A stretch of 64,000 nucleotides of DNA from Achromobacter spanius (GTDB lineage Bacteria; Pseudomonadota; Gammaproteobacteria; Burkholderiales; Burkholderiaceae_B). The stretch lies in assembly GCF_029637605.1 (NCBI RefSeq), contig NZ_CP121261.1, positions 4,898,001 to 4,962,000 on the forward strand. The letters run 5' to 3'. The translations under genes were made by a program, and so were the position numbers. The notes beneath the pieces were generated by a model. That model saw only the letters and a program-made list of their open reading frames with translations, did no database searches and was not told the DNA's origin. Positions 57,434-64,000 of the stretch are shown here, piece by piece; within the stretch, counting starts at the first letter, position 1; every line of letters begins with the position of its first letter.

Positions 57434-57498
57434 GATGGGTTACGCGCGTTGGGCAGAATCTCTGTGGCATAAATCCTGCCGCGCTTCACCCATCCTAC
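57434..57498 (-). repeat. Interspersed palindromic repeat, copy 7 (reverse)
   Basis: Starts TGATGGGTTACGCGCG, ends GCGCTTCACCCATCCTAC. The minus-strand TAG at 57497-57495 is the stop of the cytochrome gene. It is a mirror image of copy 6 about the terminator. Confidence 0.85.
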
Positions 57499-58481
57499 TT
57501 GGCGTGGTCGACCATGTATTGGACGGCTGCGCGGATGTCTTCTTCCGAGGCGTTGGCGGCGCCGCCCTTGGGCGGCATGGGCGGCTTGCCTTGCATGGCG
57601 ACCTTCACCATGGCGTCCATGCCGGTCTTGATGTAGGGCGCCCAGGCGGCCTTGTCGCCAAACTTCGGCGCGTTGGCCACGCCGGTGGCGTGACAGGCGA
57701 AGCAGACGCTCTTGTAGAGCTTTTCGCCGGCCGGATTGACGGCGGCGGCTTGTTGCGGGGCGCTGGCGGCCGGCGCGGCGGCAGCAGGCGCGCCGGCGGC
57801 AGTGGCAGTGGCAGCAGCAGGAGCGGCTCCAGATGCAGCGGCACCAGGAGCGGCGGCGGCTCCAGCAGCCGGTGCACTCGCTGCAGACGCGGTAGCGGCG
57901 GGAGCCGCACCAGCAGCCGGCGCACTAGCGGCCGCCGCGGCGTCTGCTTCCTTCTTCGCGCCTTCTTCGGCGGGGGCGGCGGGCTCGGGCAGCGATGCGC
58001 CGGACTTGTTGGCCATATAGACCACCGCGCGCGCGACTTCGTAGTCGGACAGCGTGGGGTTGCCGCCCTTGGCGGGCATGCCGCCCTTGCCGTGCAGGGC
58101 CACGTTCAGCATGGTGTCGTAGCCGGCCTTGATGAACGGCGCCCAGGCCGCGTTGTCGCCCACCTTGGGTGCGCCGGCCACACCGGCGGTGTGACAGGCC
58201 GTACAGACGGCGGCAAAGACCTGTTCGCCCGTCTTGAAGACTCGGGGGGCGTTGGCGTCGACCAGTTCAAACCCCGCGACCGGGGCGATGCGCTTGGTGA
58301 TGGCTTCCGGGGTCAGCGTGTCCGAGCCGGCTCCGGTCTTGTTGCCGGAGACCACCATGTTCACCAACAGGATGATGATGGCGATTGGGATCACGAAAGA
58401 CAGGACGATCGTGACGACCAGTTGCTTGGGGGTCTTGATGGGGGAGGAGTGCTCTTCTATGTGTTCCTGCTCGTTGCTCAT
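57495..58481 (-). CDS. Membrane-anchored di-haem cytochrome c (class I, c5-like)
   Basis: 328 residues from the ATG at 58481, with AGGA upstream. N-terminal anchor LVVTIVLSFVIPIAIIILLVNMVV (residues 21-44), then two similar cytochrome c domains with haem sites CTACH (Cys93, Cys96, His97) and CFACH (Cys260, Cys263, His264), each followed by a G(M/K)PxKGG region holding the likely axial Met (GGMPAKGG, PPMPPKGG). The domains are joined by an Ala/Pro-rich linker of about 85 residues (~164-250). The periplasmic domains would carry electrons in the respiratory chain, probably to a terminal oxidase. Confidence 0.9.
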   Translation of the reverse strand: MSNEQEHIEEHSSPIKTPKQLVVTIVLSFVIPIAIIILLVNMVVSGNKTGAGSDTLTPEAITKRIAPVAGFELVDANAPRVFKTGEQVFAAVCTACHTAGVAGAPKVGDNAAWAPFIKAGYDTMLNVALHGKGGMPAKGGNPTLSDYEVARAVVYMANKSGASLPEPAAPAEEGAKKEADAAAAASAPAAGAAPAATASAASAPAAGAAAAPGAAASGAAPAAATATAAGAPAAAAPAASAPQQAAAVNPAGEKLYKSVCFACHATGVANAPKFGDKAAWAPYIKTGMDAMVKVAMQGKPPMPPKGGAANASEEDIRAAVQYMVDHAK

Positions 58482-58712
58482 GACCAAATCCTGCTAACGG
58501 GTGGGGCGCCTGACGGCGGCAACAGAAAATCAGTAACTGCACAAATCGGCGAACAAGTCGGGCATCCGCCTGCAAGCAAACGCTGGATTATATAACGGTG
58601 TCAGGGACGCACGTCCAATGCATCTGACCGGGTTTTCGATGAGATTGACGGAAGATTTGATGCGCTTCATGCAGGCCATCCAAAACTAGGTACAATGTCG
58701 CCTCTTTGCGCT

Positions 58713-58787
58713 GCGCCCGTAGTTCAATGGATAGAATGAGAGTTTCCGAAGCTCTTGATACAGGTTCGATTCCTGTCGGGCGCACCA
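58713..58787 (+). tRNA. tRNA-Arg, anticodon CCG
   Basis: Acceptor stem GCGCCCG pairs with CGGGCGC, then discriminator A and encoded CCA. Anticodon arm AGAGT-TTCCGAA-GCTCT gives anticodon CCG, which reads CGG. T-arm CAGGTTCGATTCCTG. A TACAAT -10 box lies at 58691-58696. Confidence 0.95.
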
Positions 58788-58796
58788 CAATCACGA

Positions 58797-58824
58797 CGTG
58801 ACGTGCAATGCGTGACGTGCAATA
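58797..58824. repeat. 14-bp direct repeat, 2 units, after the tRNA
   Basis: CGTGACGTGCAATG followed directly by CGTGACGTGCAATA. Confidence 0.8.
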
Positions 58825-58852
58825 TCTGATGTAGAAATACGTGGCATAGAAA

Positions 58853-58872
58853 GTCGAATCCCGGGATTCGAC
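58853..58872. repeat. 20-bp perfect palindrome
   Basis: GTCGAATCCCGGGATTCGAC, followed by an imperfect relative (CGAAACCCGGGATTCATC). It could be a weak terminator of the tRNA transcript or a protein-binding site. Confidence 0.7.
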
Positions 58873-58902
58873 ATTCGAAACCCGGGATTCATCAGCGTAT
58901 AT

Positions 58903-58950
58903 AGATCAAAGTCGACAGATCAACGTCGACACATCAACGTCGACACATCA
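58903..58950. repeat. 14-bp tandem repeat, 3 full units and a part
   Basis: AGATCAAAGTCGAC, AGATCAACGTCGAC, ACATCAACGTCGAC, then ACATCA. Between the tRNA and the 81-residue gene. Confidence 0.8.
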
Positions 58951-59044
58951 GGGCGGCCATCCAGTCATACGGCCATCAAGCTCCCTGAATATCAATCCCC
59001 CTGGATTTAAATTCGCTTCGGCACGCGCGGCGGCATTTTTGCGT

Positions 59045-59290
59045 TCAGTCATCCAGCGACGGCACCGTGCCGATTTGCGTCAGGATGCGCGGCGATTCCA
59101 TGTCGCCGGTTTCTTTGTCGATCCATACTTCATAAGCGGCCACGCCCGCGAATTTGGAAGCCATGGAATTGGCGATTCGGATGGCGCCGAATTCGCTGCT
59201 GGCCGGACGGATTTCCCCGGGGGCCACGCCGTTGGCGGCGGCGCGATAGGGAACGACGATGTACTGCACAAGATGAGCGGCTTCTGACAC
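59045..59290 (-). CDS. Small protein of unknown function, 81 residues
   Basis: Start taken as the GTG at 59290 because GGAG lies 6 bases upstream (59300-59297); the frame continues to 59338 but without a ribosome site. The sequence SEAAHLVQYIVVPYRAAANGVAPGEIRPASSEFGAIRIANSMASKFAGVAAYEVWIDKETGDME has alternating strands and no membrane segment or signal peptide. No family recognised. The promoter is overlapped by a LexA-box-like site, so DNA-damage control is possible. Confidence 0.7.
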   Translation of the reverse strand: MSEAAHLVQYIVVPYRAAANGVAPGEIRPASSEFGAIRIANSMASKFAGVAAYEVWIDKETGDMESPRILTQIGTVPSLDD

Positions 59291-59330
59291 AGGTTTCTCC
59301 CTGGATGACAGGTTTTTTGGGCGAGCGAAA

Positions 59331-59361
59331 TGTATCACGTCGCACTGTGTTTTTGTACAGT
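59331..59361 (-). promoter_or_regulatory. Promoter of the 81-residue gene overlapped by a LexA-box-like sequence
   Basis: Minus strand: TGTACA (59359-59354), 17-base spacer, GATACA (59336-59331). The sequence ACTGTGTTTTTGTACAGT (59344-59361) fits the proteobacterial SOS box CTGT-N8-ACAG and covers the -35 box, where LexA would block RNA polymerase. Confidence 0.5.
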
Positions 59362-59411
59362 ATTTTGAAGCGCCGCACCAACTAAATCTTGCGTGGCGGG
59401 AAAACCCCTAG

Positions 59412-59460
59412 CGGGCAATCGTTGCCCGAAATTCCGCTCGCCTCTATTATTTTCGAAAAT
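59412..59460 (+). promoter_or_regulatory. Gentisate-operon promoter with palindromic operator
   Basis: Promoter TTGCCC (59422-59427), 17-base spacer, TATTAT (59445-59450). Operator candidate CGGGCAA-TCG-TTGCCCG (59412-59428) overlaps the -35 box; a second palindrome ATTTTCGAAAAT (59449-59460) covers the -10 to start region. Confidence 0.6.
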
Positions 59461-59489
59461 CTTCACGGTTTTATAAAAAGAGGCAAGGG

Positions 59490-60614
59490 ATGGAAGCGAA
59501 CCGGTACGACGCCTATCGCGAGGACACCGCAGGCCGCGCCAATGTGGCGGACTCGCCCGAACGCATTGCCTATTACCAGGAGCTGGCGCGCCTGGAGACC
59601 GGCGCCTTGTGGACCGTGGCGAACAAGATTGAACCCTGGGCGCCGCGCTCGGCGTCGGTGCCGGTGGTGTGGCGCTACCAGGACTTGCGCGCGCATGTGC
59701 TGCGCTCGGCCGAACTGGTGTCACCCGAAGAAGCGGGCCGGCGCGTGATCTACCTGAACAACCCCGGCCGGCGCGACGTGGCCGCCGCCGTGGGCTGGTT
59801 GTATTCCGGCTTGCAAGTGATGCAGCCTGGCGAACTGGCCTCGGCCCACAAGCATTCGCATTCGGCGCTGCGCTTCATCATGGAAGGCCAGGGCGCCTAC
59901 ACCGTGGTGGATGGCCACAAGATGACGTTGGGCGCGAACGACTTCGTGCTGACGCCTAACGGCACCTGGCATGAGCACGGCGTGGCCGAAGACGGCACTA
60001 CCTGCATCTGGCAGGACGGCCTGGACATTCCGCTGGTCAATGCGCTGGAAGCGGGCTTCTATGCCGTGCATCCCGACCTGAACCAGACCGTGACCCATCC
60101 GGTGGACGACACCAGCGCCGCCTGGGGCAACGTAGCCTTGCGCCCGCAAGTGTCGGGCTGGACCAAACCGTATTCGCCGCTCTTGAAGTACGAATGGGAA
60201 CCCACCTACGAGGCCTTGCGCCGTTATGCGCGCACCACCGCCGGCAGCCCGTACGACGGCGTCCTGCTTGACTACGTGAACCCGGCCACGGGCGGGCCGG
60301 TGATGCCGACCATCGGCGCCAGCATGCAGTTGCTGCGCCCGGGCGAACACACCAAGGCGCATCGGCACACGGGTAGCTTTATCTACCAGGTGGCCAAGGG
60401 CAGCGGCTTTTCCATCATCGACGGCAAACGCTATGACTGGACCGAGCGCGATATTTTCTGCGTGCCGTCCTGGGCCATCCACGAACACGCCAACCTGTCG
60501 AGCAACGACGACGCCTGCCTGTTCTGCTTCAACGATCTGCCCGTGATGCGGTCGCTGGCGCTCTACCGCGAAGAAGCGGTCAAGGAAAACGACGGCCATC
60601 AAACGTTGACCTGA
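59490..60614 (+). CDS. Gentisate 1,2-dioxygenase
   Basis: 374 residues, a bicupin. The first cupin has the iron ligands in ASAHKHSHSALRFIMEGQGAYTVVDG with a later His in GTWHEHG; the second has EHTKAHRHTGSFIYQVAKGSG and WAIHEHANLS. It opens the ring of gentisate (2,5-dihydroxybenzoate) to maleylpyruvate with O2. First gene of a set with a fumarylacetoacetate-hydrolase-family enzyme and a Liv-type importer. Good promoter at 59422. Related 1-hydroxy-2-naphthoate or salicylate dioxygenases share this fold, so the exact substrate is inferred. Confidence 0.9.
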   Translation: MEANRYDAYREDTAGRANVADSPERIAYYQELARLETGALWTVANKIEPWAPRSASVPVVWRYQDLRAHVLRSAELVSPEEAGRRVIYLNNPGRRDVAAAVGWLYSGLQVMQPGELASAHKHSHSALRFIMEGQGAYTVVDGHKMTLGANDFVLTPNGTWHEHGVAEDGTTCIWQDGLDIPLVNALEAGFYAVHPDLNQTVTHPVDDTSAAWGNVALRPQVSGWTKPYSPLLKYEWEPTYEALRRYARTTAGSPYDGVLLDYVNPATGGPVMPTIGASMQLLRPGEHTKAHRHTGSFIYQVAKGSGFSIIDGKRYDWTERDIFCVPSWAIHEHANLSSNDDACLFCFNDLPVMRSLALYREEAVKENDGHQTLT

Positions 60615-60685
60615 CGCGCTGATCAGTACCCCATCCCTATTCGAATTTTTATCCGCCGCGCGGGCGTTGTCCGTGCGCCTGGCTC

Positions 60686-60745
60686 AACTCGTCCTGACTT
60701 AATGCGTCCTGATTTAACCCGTCCTCATTCAACTCGTCCTGAATC
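60686..60745. repeat. 15-bp tandem repeat, 4 units, before the FAH-family gene
   Basis: AACTCGTCCTGACTT, AATGCGTCCTGATTT, AACCCGTCCTCATTC, AACTCGTCCTGAATC, ending just before the ribosome-binding GGAG of the next gene. Confidence 0.85.
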
Positions 60746-60757
60746 AATGGAGTTCTT

Positions 60758-61669
60758 ATGCGCTTGGTGACTTTTCGCGCTCATCCCACCGCTGCCGCGC
60801 GGCTTGGCGCGCTGGCCGAAGGCTATGTAATCGACCTGGCCCTGCTGGGCCGTGCCGGCGGCGTGGACCTGCCCGACGACATGCTGGCGTTCATCGACCT
60901 GGGCCCGGTGGCCGTGGCGCAGGCCACCCGCTTGATGGAGACCTACCGTGGCGAATGGCCGGTGGGCACGGCGCTGCCTCAAGAAAACGTGAAGCTGCTT
61001 GCACCCATTCCGCGTCCGCGCAAGAACATCTTCGGCATCGGCCTGAACTACGTTGAACACGTGGCTGAATCCAGCCGCACGCTGGATACGTCGGCCGACC
61101 TGCCCAAGCAGCCCGTGATTTTCTCCAAACCGCCCACCACTGTGATCGGCCCGGGCGACGCCATCGAGCACAACGCCAAGATCACGCAGCAGTTGGACTG
61201 GGAAGTGGAGCTGGCGGTGATCATGGGCCGCCGCGCCTCGCGCGTGGCCGAGGCCGATGCGCTGTCCTATGTGTTTGGCTACAGCGTCATGCTGGACATG
61301 AGCGCGCGCGACTGCCGCCGCGCCGGGCAATGGATCTATTCCAAGGGCCAGGACACCTACGCGCCGTTCGGCCCGTGCATTGTCACCGCCGACGAAATTC
61401 CGGACCCGCAGGTGCTGGACCTGTGGCTCACGGTCAATGGCGAGAAAAAGCAGGGATCGAACACGCGCCACATGCTGTTCAAGGTGCCGTTCCTGATTGC
61501 GGACATCAGTGCCGGCATCACGCTGGAACCGGGCGACATCATCGCCACCGGCACGCCGGAAGGCGTGGGCGCGGGCCGCAAGCCGCAGGAATGGTTGTGG
61601 CCGGGCGATGTGGTGGTGGCGTGCGTGGAAGGCATCGGCACGCTGCGCCATCCGGTGGTGGCGGTTTAG
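60758..61669 (+). CDS. Fumarylacetoacetate hydrolase-family protein (probable fumarylpyruvate hydrolase)
   Basis: 303 residues; ATG at 60758 with GGAG 7-8 bases before. FAH fold: IFGIGLNYVEHVAE with catalytic His101, PVIFSKPPTTVIGPGDAI, metal-binding acids in LDWEVELAVIMG (Glu149, Glu151), and EPGDIIATGTPEGVGAGRKP. After gentisate ring cleavage and isomerisation, fumarylpyruvate is split to fumarate and pyruvate by this family. The isomerase itself is not in the window, so it must lie elsewhere, or the enzyme acts on maleylpyruvate directly. Confidence 0.85.
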   Translation: MRLVTFRAHPTAAARLGALAEGYVIDLALLGRAGGVDLPDDMLAFIDLGPVAVAQATRLMETYRGEWPVGTALPQENVKLLAPIPRPRKNIFGIGLNYVEHVAESSRTLDTSADLPKQPVIFSKPPTTVIGPGDAIEHNAKITQQLDWEVELAVIMGRRASRVAEADALSYVFGYSVMLDMSARDCRRAGQWIYSKGQDTYAPFGPCIVTADEIPDPQVLDLWLTVNGEKKQGSNTRHMLFKVPFLIADISAGITLEPGDIIATGTPEGVGAGRKPQEWLWPGDVVVACVEGIGTLRHPVVAV

Positions 61670-61715
61670 CTCAGGCCTGCCGCCAGGCGGGCAACGCAGT
61701 CTTCAAGGGGAAAAC

Positions 61716-62909
61716 ATGATCAAGAAACAGAAACTGGGCGGCGTGGCCGCCGCGTTGTCCGTCGCGCTGGTCGCGGCGGTTGCGATGGGCGCCGCGCGCG
61801 CCGCCGAGCCCGTCAAGATCGGCTTCATCGCCACCTTGTCCACGCCGGCCGGCTACATCGGCGAAGACGAACGCGATGCCTTCAACCTGGCCATCAAGGA
61901 AGGCGGCGGCAAGCTGGGCGGCGTGCCCGTGCAACTGGTTATCGAAGACGACGGCTTGAAGCCCGCCAACGCCAAGCAGGCGGCCGACCGTCTGGTGCAA
62001 TCCGGCGTGAAGCTCTTTACCGGGGTGAACTTCTCCAACGTGCTGGCCGCCGTGGTGCCGGGCGTGGTGAAGTCGGGCGCGTTCTATGTGAGCCTGAATC
62101 CGGGTCCGTCGAACTTCGCGGGCGAAAAGTGCGACCCCAACTATTTCGTGGCGTCCTATCAGAACGACGCCTTTCACACGGCGGGCGGCGTGGCGGCCAA
62201 TGAATTGGGCTACAAGCGCGTGGTGCTGCTGGCGCCCAACTACCAGGCCGGCCGCGACGCCATCGAAGGGTTCAAGCGCACCTATAAGGGCGAGGTGGTG
62301 GCCGAGATCTACACCAAGCTCGACCAGTCTGACTTCTCCGTGGAACTGGCGCGTCTGCGTTCGCTGGCGCCCGAAGCCATCTACCAGTTTCATCCGGGCG
62401 GCACCGGCATCAACTTCGTCAAGCAGTATGCGGCGGCGGGCTTGAATAAAAGCATCCCCATGCTGATGCCCAGCTTCTCGATGGACGCACGCATGATCCA
62501 GGCCACGGGCGATGCCTCCTTGGGTTCCTACACCACGGGCATCTGGTCGCAAGACTTCAACAACCCGCAGTCGCAGGCCTTCGTCAAAGCCTTCAAGGAA
62601 GCCTATGGCCGTGTGCCCACCGACTACGCGATGCAGGCTTACGACACCGCGCAGTTGATCGGCGTGGGTTTGAAGGCCACGGGTGGCGATCTGTCCAAGG
62701 CAGCTGAATTCCGCGCGGCGCTGCGCAAGCCCGGCTTCACGTCCTTGCGCGGCAATTTCAGCATGAACACCAATCAGCATCCCATTCAGGATCTGTACCT
62801 GATGCGTATCGACAAGGACAGCTCGGGCGGCCTGGTGCCGCATCTGGTTCGCAAACTGGTGTCTGACGACAAGGACGCCTACGCCCAATTCTGCAAGATG
62901 CCATCATGA
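61716..62909 (+). CDS. Branched-chain-amino-acid/aromatic-acid ABC transporter substrate-binding protein (LivJ family)
   Basis: 397 residues from the ATG at 61716. Signal peptide ends AARAAE. Periplasmic binding fold typical of LivJ-type receptors: EPVKIGFIATLSTPAGYIGEDERDAFNLAIKEGGGKLGGVPVQLVIEDDG, YQNDAFHTAGGVAANELGYKRVVLLAPNYQAGRD. Many of these bind aromatic acids rather than amino acids. Placed after gentisate genes, the likely ligand is gentisate or a related benzoate. The stop overlaps the permease start (ATGA). Confidence 0.9.
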   Translation: MIKKQKLGGVAAALSVALVAAVAMGAARAAEPVKIGFIATLSTPAGYIGEDERDAFNLAIKEGGGKLGGVPVQLVIEDDGLKPANAKQAADRLVQSGVKLFTGVNFSNVLAAVVPGVVKSGAFYVSLNPGPSNFAGEKCDPNYFVASYQNDAFHTAGGVAANELGYKRVVLLAPNYQAGRDAIEGFKRTYKGEVVAEIYTKLDQSDFSVELARLRSLAPEAIYQFHPGGTGINFVKQYAAAGLNKSIPMLMPSFSMDARMIQATGDASLGSYTTGIWSQDFNNPQSQAFVKAFKEAYGRVPTDYAMQAYDTAQLIGVGLKATGGDLSKAAEFRAALRKPGFTSLRGNFSMNTNQHPIQDLYLMRIDKDSSGGLVPHLVRKLVSDDKDAYAQFCKMPS

Positions 62910-63820
62910 CGCTGCTGTTCGAACAACTGCTTAACGGGCTGCAGTTCGGCGCCATGCTGTTCATGCTGGCGGCCGGACTCACGCTGATCTTCGGCATCAT
63001 GGGCGTGGTCAACCTGACGCATGGCTCGTTCTACATGGTGGGCGCGTACTGCGCGGCCTATGCCATCGGCACCACGGGCTCGTTCCTGGCGGGCGTGCTG
63101 GCGGCGCTGCTGGGGGCGGGGCTGTACGGCATATCCGTCGAAGTGCTGGTGATACGCAAGCTGTACAAGCGCGATCACCTGTACCAGGTGCTGGCCACTT
63201 TCGGCCTGCTGCTGTTTTCGAACGAGGCCGTCAGCCTGATCTTTGGCCGGCGTCCGCCGCTGGTCAGCATCCCGTCGTTCCTGGAAGGCGCGGTGACGCT
63301 GGCGCCTGGCTTTCAGTATCCCTTGATCCGCCTGTCGTTCATCGCCATTGGCGCCTTGGTGGCGGTGGGCTTGTGGTGGCTGGTGAACCGCACGCGCATC
63401 GGCATGCTGATCCGCGCGGGCGCGGATGACCGTGAAATGGTGGACGCCTTGGGCGTGGATATCCGCAAGCTCTACACGCTGGTGTTCGGGCTGGGCGCGT
63501 TGCTGTGCGGCTTGGCCGGCGTGATGGCCGCGCCGCTGCTGGCGGTGGAAATCGGCATGGGCGAACGCATCTTGATCACCACCTTTGTGGTCATTGTGAT
63601 TGGCGGGGTCGGCTCGGTGCGCGGCGCCTTGGCGGGCGCCTTGTTGGTGGGCATGGTCGACAGCCTGGGCCGTGCTTTCCTGCCGCAGTTGCTGTCCACG
63701 ATGTTCTCGCCCGCCACGGCGGACCCGCTGGCCGCCGGCATGGCGTCGGCCAGCATTTATGTGTTGATGGCGATTGTGCTGATCGCCAAGCCGGGCGGCT
63801 TGTTTCCGGCGCGAGGATGA
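62906..63820 (+). CDS. ABC transporter permease (LivH family)
   Basis: 304 residues. Eight or so hydrophobic helices: LLNGLQFGAMLFMLAAGLTLIFGIMGVVNLTHGSFYMVGAY is the LivH N-terminal signature, and GADDREMVDALGVDIRKLYTLVFGLGALLCGLAGVMAAPL is the conserved loop contacting the ATPase. Its start overlaps the receptor stop and its end overlaps the next ATG triplet set. Confidence 0.93.
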   Translation: MTLLFEQLLNGLQFGAMLFMLAAGLTLIFGIMGVVNLTHGSFYMVGAYCAAYAIGTTGSFLAGVLAALLGAGLYGISVEVLVIRKLYKRDHLYQVLATFGLLLFSNEAVSLIFGRRPPLVSIPSFLEGAVTLAPGFQYPLIRLSFIAIGALVAVGLWWLVNRTRIGMLIRAGADDREMVDALGVDIRKLYTLVFGLGALLCGLAGVMAAPLLAVEIGMGERILITTFVVIVIGGVGSVRGALAGALLVGMVDSLGRAFLPQLLSTMFSPATADPLAAGMASASIYVLMAIVLIAKPGGLFPARG

Positions 63821-64000
63821 TGATGGCAAAGACACTTTCGAATCGCGCCCGCTGGGGCTTGGCCGGCCTGGTGGTATTGATCCTGCTGCCGGCCGCCGCG
63901 CTGGCCTCGGGTTCGCCGTTCCTGATCGGCGTGGTGACGCGCTTTCTTATCTATGGGCTGGCCGCGGTCAGCCTGGACCTGGTGATCGGCTACGGCGCCA
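63820..64000 (+). CDS. ABC transporter permease (LivM family), 5' part
   Basis: Only about 60 codons lie in the window. Three consecutive in-frame ATG codons (63817, 63820, 63823) overlap or follow the LivH stop; the start is one of the last two. The visible sequence (GLAGLVVLILLPAAALASGSPFLIGVVTRFLIYGLAAVSLDLVIGYGA) is the first two membrane helices with the LivM motif SLDLVIGYGA. LivG and LivF ATPases are expected beyond the window. Confidence 0.88.
   Translation, partial: MMAKTLSNRARWGLAGLVVLILLPAAALASGSPFLIGVVTRFLIYGLAAVSLDLVIGYGA

Noticed and set aside
58713..59030. Integrated element at tRNA-Arg
   Set aside because: No integrase, no duplicated tRNA 3' end in the window, and the following genes look like core genes.

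Overview
The window is GC-rich, gene-dense DNA from a betaproteobacterium, most likely a member of the Alcaligenaceae close to Achromobacter or Bordetella. That placement is an inference from several things: Bug-type solute receptors beside CoA-transferase genes, the atpIBEFHAGDC order followed by hemE and priA, the long form of DapD, gentisate and beta-ketoadipate functions, and frequent GTG starts. No transposase, integrase, phage gene, CRISPR array or rRNA was found. One tRNA (Arg, CCG anticodon) is present.

Layout. 1-8016: the end of a D-2-hydroxyacid dehydrogenase, a LysR regulator divergent from a 3-oxoadipate enol-lactonase-like hydrolase, ttcA and folB, a thioredoxin-reductase-like flavoprotein, and a two-subunit 3-oxoacid CoA-transferase placed between two Bug receptors. 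8169-13088: a chaperone-usher fimbrial operon (pilin, chaperone, usher, tip adhesin). 13113-17514: an M61 peptidase with PDZ domain, an enoyl-CoA hydratase and an exported DUF1254/DUF1214 protein. 17851-25352: the complete F1Fo ATP synthase operon with a clear promoter and terminator. 25548-32937: a Fis-like regulator, hemE, priA, rep and an AraC regulator. 32972-36960: threonine aldolase, a class II amidotransferase, a hypothetical protein and dapD. 37294-47732 (minus strand): a peptide-uptake and hydrolysis cluster with two paralogous binding proteins, DppBCDF, an M14-type deacylase, an alpha/beta hydrolase and an M20 peptidase. 48087-57284: a small unknown protein, nnrD and an acyl-CoA catabolic module (two enoyl-CoA hydratases, nitronate monooxygenase, TetR, acyl-CoA dehydrogenase, CaiB-type CoA-transferase, 3-hydroxyacyl-CoA dehydrogenase). 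57495-59290: a di-haem cytochrome c, tRNA-Arg and a small unknown gene. 59490-64000: gentisate 1,2-dioxygenase, a fumarylacetoacetate-hydrolase-family enzyme and a Liv-type ABC importer that runs off the end.

How parts fit. The PcaD-like lactonase and the CoA-transferase would serve the lower beta-ketoadipate pathway, while the gentisate genes open a second aromatic ring-cleavage route with its own importer. The minus-strand Dpp cluster pairs import with three hydrolases of different chemistry, which suggests uptake of modified (for example N-acylated or gamma-linked) peptides.

Non-coding signals that stand out: a family of about 65-bp palindromic interspersed repeats (seven clear copies between 36.9 and 57.5 kb, two of which supply the stop codons of the genes they touch); many 9-15-bp tandem repeats at gene edges or in protein linkers; a LexA-box-like site over the promoter of an 81-residue protein; a paired ACTAGGGTTWTCCCT element at the promoter of a 77-residue protein; and a palindromic operator candidate over the gentisate promoter. 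I found no clear wholly new multi-gene system. The repeat family and the two small regulated genes are the best candidates for something undescribed.
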